NCBI RefSeq assembly: GCF_000379665.1
Contig: NZ_KB903359.1
Location: forward strand, 969,475-1,033,474
DNA from: Butyricimonas synergistica DSM 23225
Lineage (GTDB): Bacteria; Bacteroidota; Bacteroidia; Bacteroidales; Marinifilaceae
Length of the DNA stretch: 64,000 nt
Reading direction: 5' to 3'
Shown here: one piece after another, positions 24,504-33,287 of the stretch
Numbering within the stretch: the stretch's first letter is position 1
How the letters are laid out: each line of letters begins with the position of its first letter
Position numbers and translations under genes: made by a program
Notes under the pieces: generated by a model
The model's database searches: none
Told to the model about the DNA's origin: nothing
Seen by the model: the letters and a program-made list of their open reading frames with translations, nothing else

Positions 24504-24534
24504 TTGGTTTAGACAAAAAATATTACTACTTTCG
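24504..24534 (+). promoter_or_regulatory. Promoter of nadB-nadC
   Basis: TTGG (24504-24507), 19 bases, then TACTTTCG (24527-24534), one mismatch from TAnnTTTG. ATG of nadB is 22 bases downstream. This supports the start at 24557 over the upstream in-frame codon at 24491. Confidence 0.55.
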
Positions 24535-24556
24535 CACCAATTTACATGACAAAAAA

Positions 24557-26119
24557 ATGCGTAGTTACGATTATATTATTGTCGGAAGTGGTTTAGCGGG
24601 TCTTTACACCGCCTATCGTGCGTCAGCCTACGGAAAAGTAGCCTTACTGACTAAATCCAATATCAGGGAGAGTAACTCTTATTTCGCCCAGGGTGGAATA
24701 GCCGCGGTTACCGGGGAAGATGATGCGCCATCGTTTCACTTTCAAGATACAATCACGGCAGGAAGAGGTTTGTGCGACTATCCTGCCGTTCATGTTTTAG
24801 TTAACGAAGGTCCCGTACGCATACAAGAGTTGATTAACGACGGTATGCACTTCGACACGGAGAACGGGGAACTAGCCCTCGGTCTGGAAGGAGGACACCA
24901 CCAAAAGCGGATATTACACGCCGGAGGGGATGCCACCGGAAGGATGATTACTAATTTCGTGATCGACAAAGTGGAACATTGCCCCTCGGTAGAAGTTTTC
25001 GACAATCATGCCGTCATTGCCCTGTTGCAAGACGAGTACGGGTGTTACGGCGTCAGATGCTGGGATTTCAACGAGAACCGGGAAGAGATATTCACGGGAC
25101 ACAACGTGTTCCTTACCTCCGGGGGAACTTCCGCTATATACAAGCGCACGACAAATCCCCACACGACGATCGGCGACGGACTGGCACTCACGTTCGAGGC
25201 TGGATGCGAAATCGTGGATATGGAATTTATCCAATTCCATCCCTCTGCGATCTACACCCCCACGGGAGAGGCTTACCTGGTGAGCGAAGCGGTACGAGGT
25301 GAAGGCGCCCACCTGTTGAACCAACAGGGCGAACGCTTTATGCTGGGGAAACATGAATTAGCAGAACTGGCTCCGCGAGATATCGTGGCTCAGTCCATCT
25401 TCCGCCAGATGAAAGAAAACAACCAGGATTACGTGTATCTATCCTTGAAACACCTCGATCCGGCAAAAATAAAGAAACGTTTCCCGAATATATTCGAGAA
25501 ATGTGCAGAATTGGGTATCGACATGACTGACCGCATACCCGTCGCTCCTGCCGCCCACTACACCGTGGGAGGTGTCAAGACCGATCTGAACGGACGGACG
25601 AACATCCCTCACCTTTACGTGTGCGGAGAACTCGCCTCTTCCGGGATTATGGGCGCTAATAGACTGGCATCCAACTCCCTCATCGAATGCCTCGTGTTCG
25701 GCAAACGGGCGGTGGAAGATTCCATCCGAAACAGGCGGGAAGCTTCAATTCCGGAGATCACGCCCCAATTCCGGTTAGATGCCCGTAAACTTGATGCTTA
25801 CCTGAATCTCAAAACAGAAGTCGCCGACATCATGACCATGGAAGCCGGGATTATCCGTACAGAGCAAGGTTTGCAAGAAGGTCTGAATCGTTTGGAGAAA
25901 CTGAAAGCAAAAGAGAATTTTGAAGAAAACGAATATTACTCGCTGGTCAGCAAAAACCTGCTCACCGTGGCAGAACTGATTATTCGCTCTGCCCTATTCC
26001 GCAAGGAGAGCCGAGGCGGACACTTCCGTTCCGACTACCCGAACACGGAAGATGTTTTTGTATGCCACATCATCCAGCAAAAGGAAAAGGAGATCAGGAC
26101 AATACCGGTGGACAATTGA
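24557..26119 (+). CDS. nadB: L-aspartate oxidase
   Basis: The 520-residue product starts MRSYDYIIVGSGLAGLYTAYRAS, the FAD-binding beta-alpha-beta motif. Other family blocks are NSYFAQGGIAAVTGEDDAPSFH, GLEGGHHQKRILHAGGDATGR, EFIQFHPSAIY, RGEGAHLLNQ.GERFM, and the FAD C-terminal motif ASSGIMGANRLASNSLIECLVFG. It oxidises L-aspartate to iminoaspartate, the first step of NAD synthesis; under anaerobiosis fumarate can serve as electron acceptor. nadC follows 47 bases later. The start at 24557 is chosen over 24491 because the latter would lie upstream of the promoter. Confidence 0.95.
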   Translation: MRSYDYIIVGSGLAGLYTAYRASAYGKVALLTKSNIRESNSYFAQGGIAAVTGEDDAPSFHFQDTITAGRGLCDYPAVHVLVNEGPVRIQELINDGMHFDTENGELALGLEGGHHQKRILHAGGDATGRMITNFVIDKVEHCPSVEVFDNHAVIALLQDEYGCYGVRCWDFNENREEIFTGHNVFLTSGGTSAIYKRTTNPHTTIGDGLALTFEAGCEIVDMEFIQFHPSAIYTPTGEAYLVSEAVRGEGAHLLNQQGERFMLGKHELAELAPRDIVAQSIFRQMKENNQDYVYLSLKHLDPAKIKKRFPNIFEKCAELGIDMTDRIPVAPAAHYTVGGVKTDLNGRTNIPHLYVCGELASSGIMGANRLASNSLIECLVFGKRAVEDSIRNRREASIPEITPQFRLDARKLDAYLNLKTEVADIMTMEAGIIRTEQGLQEGLNRLEKLKAKENFEENEYYSLVSKNLLTVAELIIRSALFRKESRGGHFRSDYPNTEDVFVCHIIQQKEKEIRTIPVDN

Positions 26120-26166
26120 AAATGAATTAATTTACGATTAATCTAAAATCAATAAATCTAAAATAC

Positions 26167-27003
26167 ATGTACGACTCGCTAATTGAAAGACTAATCGACC
26201 TCGCCATTGAAGAGGATATTGCAACGGGAGATATTACTACCAACGCGATCATCCCGGTACAGGCAAAAGCAGTTGCCGAAATGAAGGCAAAAGCAGACGG
26301 TGTTATTTCCGGATTGGAAATCGCTAAACGAGTATTCGAGAAATTTGAAAAAGACATCGTGTGGACTCCCTTGGTTGCAGACGGTACCGCCGTGAAAAAA
26401 GGCGATATTATCCTACGCGTAGAGGCAAGCTATCGTACATTGTTATTGGGCGAACGGTTATCCTTGAATATCCTGCAACGGATGTCGGGTATTGCCACGG
26501 AAACCGCCCGTTACATGAAAGAATTGGCAGGAACACGTACTCGTCTTCTGGATACTCGCAAAACTGCACCGGGATTAAGAGTTCTGGATAAAATGGCTGT
26601 ACATCACGGGGGCGGTTCCAACCACCGGATGGGGTTGTACGACATGATTATGTTGAAAGACAACCATATCAAGATTGCCGGGGGAATACCGAATGCCGTG
26701 AAAGAAGTACGAGCCAATCTTCCGCTCAGCATCAAACTGGAAGTGGAAACGACCACGCTGGAGGAAGTACAACAAGCTCTGGATGCCGGAGCCGATATTA
26801 TCATGCTCGACAACATGAGTAACGAAACTATGGCAGAAGCCGTGAAACTTATCGCGGGCAGAGCCAAAACCGAAGCATCGGGCAACATGAGCATTCCCCG
26901 CCTGAAAGGCGTTGCCGCCACCGGAGTGGACTATATCAGCGTGGGAGCCTTGACACACTCGGTGACCGCGATGGATATCAGTATGAATATCAAAATGAAC
27001 TAA
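26167..27003 (+). CDS. nadC: Nicotinate-nucleotide pyrophosphorylase (quinolinate phosphoribosyltransferase)
   Basis: The 278-residue product is normal length. It carries DIATGDITTNAIIP at the N-terminus, RMSGIATETARYM, LLDTRKTAPGLRVLDKMAV (PRPP/quinolinate site), HHGGGSNHRMGLYDMIMLKDNH, and AGADIIMLDNMS. It converts quinolinate and PRPP to nicotinate mononucleotide. It sits between nadB and nadA with no promoter box upstream, so it is probably read from the nadB promoter. Confidence 0.97.
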   Translation: MYDSLIERLIDLAIEEDIATGDITTNAIIPVQAKAVAEMKAKADGVISGLEIAKRVFEKFEKDIVWTPLVADGTAVKKGDIILRVEASYRTLLLGERLSLNILQRMSGIATETARYMKELAGTRTRLLDTRKTAPGLRVLDKMAVHHGGGSNHRMGLYDMIMLKDNHIKIAGGIPNAVKEVRANLPLSIKLEVETTTLEEVQQALDAGADIIMLDNMSNETMAEAVKLIAGRAKTEASGNMSIPRLKGVAATGVDYISVGALTHSVTAMDISMNIKMN

Positions 27004-27014
27004 AAGATAAAATC

Positions 27015-27044
27015 TTTAAATCTAAAATTAATACATTATCTTTG
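27015..27044 (+). promoter_or_regulatory. Promoter of nadA
   Basis: TTTA (27015-27018), an 18-base spacer, then a perfect -7 box TATCTTTG (27037-27044). The box lies 21 bases before the nadA ATG, so nadA likely has its own start besides read-through. Confidence 0.6.
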
Positions 27045-27065
27045 GGGTTTTGAAAATACAAGGTT

Positions 27066-27992
27066 ATGACACAGACGGAAATTGTTGATAGGATACAACA
27101 ACTAAAGAAAGAAAAGAACGCTATTATTCTGGCGCATTATTATACTCGCCCGGAGGTGCAGGACGTTGCCGATTACTTGGGTGATTCTTTGGGATTATCC
27201 CGTATGGCGGGAGAAACGGACGCTGACATTATCGTCTTTTGCGGGGTGCATTTTATGGCGGAAACCGCCTCAATCATTTCCCCGAACAAAAAGGTGCTGA
27301 TCCCGGCAGAGGGAGCCGGTTGTTCCCTGGCGGAAGGCGTCAGCGGATACGATTTGCGGGAATGGAAGAAAGCGAATCCGGACGGTCTTATCGTCAGCTA
27401 CGTGAACACGACTGCCGAGGTGAAAGCATATACGGATTATTGTTGTACCTCGTCCAATGCCTTGAAAGTAGTACAAAGCCTGCCGAAAGATAAAAAAATC
27501 CTTTTCGTTCCGGACAAGAATCTCGGGGCGTATATACAAAAAGTGACCGGACGAGAAATGGAAATCTGGAACGGCAACTGCTGTGTGCATGAACGGATTG
27601 ACGCTCAAATGGTACTGGATAAACTGGAACAATACCCGGATGCCGATGTTTTGATACACCCGGAATCCAGTTGCTCGCACGATGACCGTATTCTGAACCA
27701 CCCGAGAGCATTCATGTATTCCACGGCGGGAATCATCAAACACGCCAAGGAATCACCGAAACAACAATTTATCATTGCTACCGAACTGGAAACCATCCAT
27801 AAGTTGCAAGCGGATAACCCCACGAAAGAGTTTATCCCCATCCATCCCACCACGATCTGCGGGCAGATGAAAAAAGTAACTCTTGAAAAAGTCCTCGACG
27901 CCCTTGAGAAAGAGCAATACGAAGTTCACCTTCCCGAGGATTTAAGACAAAAGGCATGGTTACCGATTCAAAGAATGCTCGAGATCAATTGA
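27066..27992 (+). CDS. nadA: Quinolinate synthase A
   Basis: The 308-residue product has the NadA pattern: NAIILAHYYTRPEVQDVADYLGDSLGLSR, VFCGVHFMAETASIISP, and SYVNTTAEVKAYTDYCCTSSNA. NGNCCVHER and IHPTTICGQMKK carry further conserved Cys; the family holds a [4Fe-4S] cluster with three Cys ligands. It condenses iminoaspartate with DHAP to quinolinate. Together with nadB and nadC it makes a full de novo pathway from aspartate to NaMN. Confidence 0.97.
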   Translation: MTQTEIVDRIQQLKKEKNAIILAHYYTRPEVQDVADYLGDSLGLSRMAGETDADIIVFCGVHFMAETASIISPNKKVLIPAEGAGCSLAEGVSGYDLREWKKANPDGLIVSYVNTTAEVKAYTDYCCTSSNALKVVQSLPKDKKILFVPDKNLGAYIQKVTGREMEIWNGNCCVHERIDAQMVLDKLEQYPDADVLIHPESSCSHDDRILNHPRAFMYSTAGIIKHAKESPKQQFIIATELETIHKLQADNPTKEFIPIHPTTICGQMKKVTLEKVLDALEKEQYEVHLPEDLRQKAWLPIQRMLEIN

Positions 27993-28035
27993 AAATGGAG
28001 AATTGAAAAAGAAAAAGCGAGGACTCGTGAGTGGA

Positions 28036-28073
28036 AATCTAAAATCAAAAATCATTAAATCTAAAATCAAAAT
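28036..28073. repeat. AAATCTAAAATCAA-type intergenic repeat before pheT
   Basis: Two copies of AAATCTAAAATCAAAA lie directly before the pheT ATG. The same word recurs in the nadB-nadC gap (about 26138-26165, two copies) and in the nadC-nadA gap (about 27010-27030). The words lie on the same strand in all three gaps, each close to the next start codon. Confidence 0.65.
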
Positions 28074-30524
28074 ATGAACGTATCACTGAACTGGTTGAAA
28101 GACTATCTGAAAATAGACCAAAGCACTGAAGAGATTTGCAAAATACTGACAAGTATCGGACTTGAAGTTGGCGGTTACGAGGAGTTTGAGGCAGTGAAAG
28201 GAGGATTGAAAGGATTGGTTATAGGTAAGGTTTTGACCTGTGAAGCACATCCCGACTCAGACCACTTGCACGTGACGACCGTAGACTTGGGAACGGGAGA
28301 GCCGGAACAGATCGTGTGCGGCGCACCGAATGTTGCTGCCGGACAAAAAGTAGTGGTAGCTACTGTCGGTACAACCCTTTACAAAGGTGATGAGGAGTTC
28401 GTGATAAAGAAATCAAAAATCAGAGGAGTAGCCTCCAACGGGATGATCTGCGCGGAGGATGAGATCGGTATCGGCGAGTCACATGACGGAATCATGGTAT
28501 TGCCGGAAGATACTGTCGTCGGAATGCCTGCCGCCGATTATTTCAAAGTTTACCGGGATACCATTATCGAGGTAGATATTACCCCGAACCGGATCGACGG
28601 GGCTTCTCATCTTGGTGTGGCTAGAGATTTGGCAGCTTACCTGCAACAGACACAAGATATACATTACACGCTTCCTTCCGTGGAAGGATTCAAACCGGAC
28701 AGCACGGATGCCAAAATATCCGTACGCTTGGAAAGACCGGAAGCCTGCCGCCGATATGCAGGCATTTGCATTGAAGGCGTTCAAGTAAAACCCTCCCCGA
28801 AATGGCTGCAAAACCGCATGAAAGCTATCGGACTGCACCCGATCAGCAATATCGTGGACGTGACAAACTATATTCTATTCGGGTTGGGACAACCTTTACA
28901 CGCTTTTGACAAAGACAAGGTGAAAGGAAACGAAGTTATCGTCAAGAGTGTTGCCAAAGGAACGAAATTCACCACGCTGGACGGCGTGGAAAGAGAATTG
29001 CACGAGGACGACCTGATGATCTGCAATAGCGAGGCTCCCATGTGTATTGCCGGAGTATTCGGCGGATTGGAAAGCGGCATTTCGGAAACCACAACGAACG
29101 TATTCCTGGAAAGTGCTTGCTTCGACCCGGTATTTGTTCGTAAAACAGCCCGCCGCCACGGATTGAGCACCGATGCGTCTTTCCGTTACGAACGGGGAAC
29201 AGACCCGAATATCGTGATTTATGCCTTAAAATTGGCAGCAATGATGATTAAAGAAGTGGCAGGGGGAAAGATCACCTCCGACACAATCGATATTTACCCG
29301 GAACCCGTGCAGGATTTCGAGGTTGCCGTGAAGTTCGATCATATCGACCGGCTTATCGGCAAGAAAATCGACCACTCCGCCATCAAGAATATCCTTCGTT
29401 CTCTAGAGATGAAGATCATGAAAGAAGACGAAGAGGGTATGTTATTACACGTTCCCCCCTACCGCGTGGACGTGAAACGGGAAGCGGACGTGATCGAAGA
29501 CATCCTTCGCATTTACGGGTTCAATAACGTGGAAGTACCCAACAGCGTGAAGTCCACGTTAAGTTATAGCGAAAAACCGGATGATTACCAATTGAAAAAC
29601 ATCATCTCCGATTTGCTTGCCGCCAACGGATTCAGCGAAGTGATGAATAACTCGCTGACGAAAGCCAGTTATTTCGAGGAACTCAACTCGTTCGACCCGA
29701 CCAAGACAGTCATGTTGTTCAACCCGCTTAGCGCGGACTTAGGTGCTATGCGCCAATCCCTGCTGTTCAGCGGTCTGGAAAACATCGCTTACAATATCAA
29801 CCGGAAAAATCATAACCTGAAATTGTTCGAGTTCGGGAAAGCGTACACCTTCCACAAAAAAGAAGGTACCGACGACCCACAAAAACAATACAAAGAAGAA
29901 AATATGCTCTCTCTTTTCATCACGGGAAGCAAAAATGTTACTACCTGGAATGCAAAAGAAGTAAAGACGGATTTCTTCTATCTGAAAGCATATTGCGAAA
30001 TGATTCTGAACAGGCTCGGACTTCAACCCGACAACCTGAAAATAGAAACAAGCGATAAAGACATATTCCGGGAAGGACTAACTTACAAGATGGGAGATAA
30101 ACACATCGTTTCCATGGGTATCGTGAGCAAAGCTCCCTTGAAGAGAACCGATGTAAACCAGGAAGTTTACTACGCTGAATTCTCGTGGGAGAATATATTG
30201 AAGGCGATTAAAAATCAAACCGTCACCTTCGTTCCGCTATCCAAATTCCCTTCCGTGAAACGTGACCTTGCCCTCCTGTTGGATAAGAAAGTAACGTTCA
30301 AGGAAATCAAAGAAACAGCTTTCCGCACGGAGAAATCCTTGCTGAAATCCGTCACGCTATTTGACGTTTACGAGGGAGAAAAACTAGGTGCGGATAAAAA
30401 ATCCTACGCCGTAAGTTTCACCCTGCTTGACGAGGAAAAGACGCTCACCGACAAACAGATCGACAAGATCATGAACAAATTGATGGGCGCCTATAAACAC
30501 CTTTTCAATGCAGAAATCAGATAG
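28074..30524 (+). CDS. pheT: Phenylalanine-tRNA ligase beta subunit
   Basis: The 816-residue product has full domain order. It starts MNVSLNWLKDYLKIDQSTEEI, then a tRNA-binding EMAP-like domain (GLVIGKVLTCEAHPDSDHLHVTTVD, about 45-150). The B3/B4 editing domain has RYAGICIEGVQV..WLQNRMKAIGLHPISNIVDVTNYILFGLGQPLHAFD. The B5 domain is DHIDRLIGKKIDHSAIKNILRSLEM, followed by the synthetase-like core. The C-terminal FDX-ACB domain begins about 720 (FVPLSKFPSVKRDLALLLDKKV). It partners with PheS, not in this window, to charge tRNA-Phe. Confidence 0.97.
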   Translation: MNVSLNWLKDYLKIDQSTEEICKILTSIGLEVGGYEEFEAVKGGLKGLVIGKVLTCEAHPDSDHLHVTTVDLGTGEPEQIVCGAPNVAAGQKVVVATVGTTLYKGDEEFVIKKSKIRGVASNGMICAEDEIGIGESHDGIMVLPEDTVVGMPAADYFKVYRDTIIEVDITPNRIDGASHLGVARDLAAYLQQTQDIHYTLPSVEGFKPDSTDAKISVRLERPEACRRYAGICIEGVQVKPSPKWLQNRMKAIGLHPISNIVDVTNYILFGLGQPLHAFDKDKVKGNEVIVKSVAKGTKFTTLDGVERELHEDDLMICNSEAPMCIAGVFGGLESGISETTTNVFLESACFDPVFVRKTARRHGLSTDASFRYERGTDPNIVIYALKLAAMMIKEVAGGKITSDTIDIYPEPVQDFEVAVKFDHIDRLIGKKIDHSAIKNILRSLEMKIMKEDEEGMLLHVPPYRVDVKREADVIEDILRIYGFNNVEVPNSVKSTLSYSEKPDDYQLKNIISDLLAANGFSEVMNNSLTKASYFEELNSFDPTKTVMLFNPLSADLGAMRQSLLFSGLENIAYNINRKNHNLKLFEFGKAYTFHKKEGTDDPQKQYKEENMLSLFITGSKNVTTWNAKEVKTDFFYLKAYCEMILNRLGLQPDNLKIETSDKDIFREGLTYKMGDKHIVSMGIVSKAPLKRTDVNQEVYYAEFSWENILKAIKNQTVTFVPLSKFPSVKRDLALLLDKKVTFKEIKETAFRTEKSLLKSVTLFDVYEGEKLGADKKSYAVSFTLLDEEKTLTDKQIDKIMNKLMGAYKHLFNAEIR

Positions 30525-30537
30525 TTACAAGTTAGCA

Positions 30538-30575
30538 GGTTACAAGTTACAGGTCAATGCCTCTAACTTGTAACC
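30538..30575 (+). terminator. Hairpin terminator after pheT
   Basis: The arms GGTTACAAGTTACAGG (30538-30553) and CCTCTAACTTGTAACC (30560-30575) pair at 15 of 16 positions around the loop TCAATG. A second TTACAAGTTA copy just upstream hints that the stem arose by duplication. T-rich sequence follows at 30590. Confidence 0.75.
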
Positions 30576-30623
30576 AGCAACTCCCTATCATTTTCAATTT
30601 TCAATTCTCAATTTTCAATTGTT

Positions 30624-31664
30624 ATGCGTTCCCTTCTCCCCTCTTTCATCCTGATTATCCTGTATTTTATTGCCGAAGAGTTTTTCGGCGCAAAGATTGG
30701 TTTGATTGCCGTTATCGTGCTGGGTATCGGAGAATTCACCTACTCGTGGATAAAAGAAAAAAGGGTGAATAAAATGACTCTCGCTAATACCCTGTTCTTC
30801 ATCGCACTTGGGGTGATTACCGTGTTGTTGGAAGGGACATCTTTTGAAAGGATACAACAAACCATCGTGGAAGCCGCCATGTGTGTGCTGTTAGGTATTT
30901 TCGCCTTCACGAAAGCCGACATGACGAAGACGCTGCCCGAAGCCTACCGGAAGACCATGCAAATCACAGCAGAACACCAACAAGCCATGCGTAGAATGCT
31001 GAAGTTGTTATTCTATCTGCTCGTAATCCACACGGCTGTTGCTTTCGCGTCTGCCTTCCTGTGTAACGATGAAGTACACGCTTTTATTGAAGGACCGTTA
31101 TTATACATTTTGATTGCCTTGTTCTTCCTCACCTTCTTTGTCAAAAACCGGTTACTTGCCAAAGCGGCACGTGACGATGAATGGGTACCCGTGGTCAACG
31201 AGAAAGGGGAAGTGGTAGGAAAAGCTACCCGCCGTAGCGTACACTCCGGCTCCATGTTGCTCCACCCGGTAGTCCATCTCCATATCATGAATAAGCAAGG
31301 AGATATTTACCTGCAAAAACGAAGCATGAAAAAAGACCTCCTGCCGGGGAAGTGGGATACGGCTGTCGGGGGACACGTCGGTTTCGGCGAGAAAATAGAG
31401 GATGCTTTAAAAAGGGAAACACAAGAAGAATTGGGTATCACCAAATTTAAAGCCCGTTTTCTCGGTTCTTACGTGTGGGAAAGTTCACGGGAACGGGAAC
31501 TCGTGTTCTCCTTCCTTTGCACGGCACACGACGCCATTGACATCCACAACGAGGAAGTCGACGAGGGACGCTTTTGGAGTCGCAAAGAGATTGAAGCCCC
31601 TGCCAATGCTTCCATTTTTACACCCAACTTTTTGCATGAGTATCAACGACTATTGAAGAAATAG
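30624..31664 (+). CDS. Membrane protein with C-terminal Nudix hydrolase domain
   Basis: The 346-residue product has six predicted hydrophobic spans in residues 1-175. Examples are LLPSFILIILYFIAEEFFGA, IGLIAVIVLGIGEFTYSWI, LANTLFFIALGVITVLLEG, LKLLFYLLVIHTAVAFASAF and LLYILIALFFLTFFV. The layout is like YciB/septation-protein-A. Residues ~185-346 are a Nudix domain with an intact box GHVGFGEKIEDALKRETQEELGI and GKWDTAVGGH before it; it is closest to the IPP-isomerase-like/YfcD group (VNEKGEVVGKATRRSVHSG..LHPVVHLHIMN). The Nudix part would face the cytoplasm. The substrate is unknown; a lipid-linked diphosphate would fit a membrane-tethered enzyme. Confidence 0.85.
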   Translation: MRSLLPSFILIILYFIAEEFFGAKIGLIAVIVLGIGEFTYSWIKEKRVNKMTLANTLFFIALGVITVLLEGTSFERIQQTIVEAAMCVLLGIFAFTKADMTKTLPEAYRKTMQITAEHQQAMRRMLKLLFYLLVIHTAVAFASAFLCNDEVHAFIEGPLLYILIALFFLTFFVKNRLLAKAARDDEWVPVVNEKGEVVGKATRRSVHSGSMLLHPVVHLHIMNKQGDIYLQKRSMKKDLLPGKWDTAVGGHVGFGEKIEDALKRETQEELGITKFKARFLGSYVWESSRERELVFSFLCTAHDAIDIHNEEVDEGRFWSRKEIEAPANASIFTPNFLHEYQRLLKK

Positions 31665-31675
31665 TCTTATTCAAA

Positions 31676-31713
31676 ATCGAGGATAATGTTCTGCTACAAA
31701 CATTATCCTCGAT
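31676..31713. terminator. Terminator between convergent Nudix and lipoprotein genes
   Basis: A perfect 15-bp stem (ATCGAGGATAATGTT / AACATTATCCTCGAT) with an 8-base loop lies between the two convergent stops. It can serve both strands. Confidence 0.85.
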
Positions 31714-31731
31714 CTATAAAGGAAAATTGTG

Positions 31732-33039
31732 CTAATCTACCTTCGTGAATTTGAAAGAGAGCGTAAATTTGCCCTTCATCGGATAATTCTTGTCAAAGTT
31801 CACGTCACCCGAATAAAAAGGATCGCTATAATAGGCATAAGTTTCTTGCAGGAAATCGGTAGGAATATACTGTACAATCCTCAGTTCAAGAATATCCCCA
31901 TCCCCGAGTATTCGAAAATCGACCTCCGCCGGGGAATAATTCTGATTTGTTGGGGAGAAACTTAAATTCACTTTACTGAAATTCGTACGCAACACGGAAC
32001 GAAGTAATTTCCATTCTCTCATCTCATCCGGCAAATAAATCTGTTCATTCACGATCTCTCCGACAGTAATTTCCGCTCCATCACAAAGATAGTTTTTCAG
32101 ATCCCCAGTCAACTGTCCCGTCCGGATAAAGTTCTTTCCTCCGGAAGTTTCAAATACCAGAATATCGGAAGACGAGTTCTCCGGCAGATGTTTAACCCCT
32201 TCCGTATCCCCTGCTATTGTCGCCGTGCTTTTCACGTATTCCATACTGGAAAACTCTTCAAACTTCCAGGAACCGACCAGATCTTCAAATCCGATAGGAC
32301 CGTTTATAGTAACATACGCCCGGTTGTTCGTGGTCGAAATCATAAAATTATCCGTTTCCACTAACCGCAGGACAATCTTATCCTTCCCTTCTTCTTTTTT
32401 CAGGAATTTCAGTTTCACCCGTGCCATATAATCATCCTTCTGGTACAAGAACTGTTGTGTTCCTCCCTCAATTTCAAAATGAGTACCCAACACGGCTGTC
32501 GAAGCCGGATCGATCTCAAAAGGAATCGTAATATCATAGGGAGGAGTGGTGTACTCTTTACTCCCGATGTCCAATCGGGCGGCAACTTCCATCTCCCGAT
32601 ACAAATTGTATTCCGTGGGAAAAAAAGAAGTTGTAAAAGCACTCTTCTTTTCTATCGGAATCACGGTTTGCTTGTATACTCCGAACTCGTAGCCTTCTAC
32701 TCTATTCAAGACTAAACAAATTTCTCGTCCTTCGACCATATTGTTGAGCGGAGTTATCACGACTACCGCAGTATCCAACCCTGCCTTTACAATAAACTCA
32801 TGGGCGGAAATGGCATAATCCTCACCTTCTTCACCCGTCCCGGTTACATCAAAAGTCACGGTAAGATCTTCCGTTGCCGGTTCGGACAAACGGACTTCAA
32901 CGTTCAATGCCTCCATGGCAGGCAACACGTAATAAGCTCTTCTGAAAGAAATATCCGGTACTTTCGCATCGTCATCCGAACAACCAATAAATCCGACAAA
33001 AGACACAATGAGCATCCAAATAACTAATATTTTTCGCAT
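31732..33039 (-). CDS. Lipoprotein of the second SusC/D locus (SusE/F position)
   Basis: The 435-residue product has lipoprotein signal MRKILVIWMLIVSFVGFIGCSDD. The N-terminal region (about 25-125) is a Calx-beta/DUF4843-like domain (VEVRLSEPATEDLTVTFDVTGTGEEGEDYAISAHEFIVKAG). A related second domain follows, then a lipocalin-like C-terminal module starting GFEDLVGSWKFEEFSS (about 275 onward). Such multi-domain lipoproteins sit at the surface and bind or hold substrate for SusC/D. It is the last gene of the locus, 28 bases after the small lipoprotein. No firm family name. Confidence 0.75.
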   Translation of the reverse strand: MRKILVIWMLIVSFVGFIGCSDDDAKVPDISFRRAYYVLPAMEALNVEVRLSEPATEDLTVTFDVTGTGEEGEDYAISAHEFIVKAGLDTAVVVITPLNNMVEGREICLVLNRVEGYEFGVYKQTVIPIEKKSAFTTSFFPTEYNLYREMEVAARLDIGSKEYTTPPYDITIPFEIDPASTAVLGTHFEIEGGTQQFLYQKDDYMARVKLKFLKKEEGKDKIVLRLVETDNFMISTTNNRAYVTINGPIGFEDLVGSWKFEEFSSMEYVKSTATIAGDTEGVKHLPENSSSDILVFETSGGKNFIRTGQLTGDLKNYLCDGAEITVGEIVNEQIYLPDEMREWKLLRSVLRTNFSKVNLSFSPTNQNYSPAEVDFRILGDGDILELRIVQYIPTDFLQETYAYYSDPFYSGDVNFDKNYPMKGKFTLSFKFTKVD

Positions 33040-33067
33040 GACTCTTTCTTTTATTTATAAATTACTA

Positions 33068-33271
33068 TTATTCAGAAGCTCTTTCAGCGAGAGCCTCGTC
33101 AAAAGCTTTCTGTTCGGCATCAAGAATATCTTGTTCCTCGTAAGTCAACCTGGGAGTAGGAATCACAATTTCACTATCTATAATTTCCTCGATACGAGGA
33201 GTTAACTCCTTGCTATTGTCACAACTCGATAAGCCTAGTAACAAAAAACAACACCATAAAATGTATTTCAT
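33068..33271 (-). CDS. 67-residue lipoprotein in the second SusC/D locus
   Basis: The start is taken at ATG 33271 (MKYILWCCFLLLGLSSCDNS), because the upstream Met codons overlap the SusD gene and would displace the signal. The lipid-modified Cys is about residue 17. The mature part is only ~50 residues, acidic and Pro-containing (IVIPTPRLTYEEQDILDAEQKAFDEALAERASE), probably extended and then helical. No family is recognised. It sits between the SusD gene and the large lipoprotein and may be a small subunit or spacer of the surface complex. Confidence 0.65.
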   Translation of the reverse strand: MKYILWCCFLLLGLSSCDNSKELTPRIEEIIDSEIVIPTPRLTYEEQDILDAEQKAFDEALAERASE

Positions 33272-33287
33272 AATTCTTATTTTTAGA

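Noticed and set aside
24491-24556. Upstream extension of nadB by 22 residues
   Set aside because: It would start upstream of the TTGG/TACTTTCG promoter, and the FAD motif sits correctly with the ATG at 24557.
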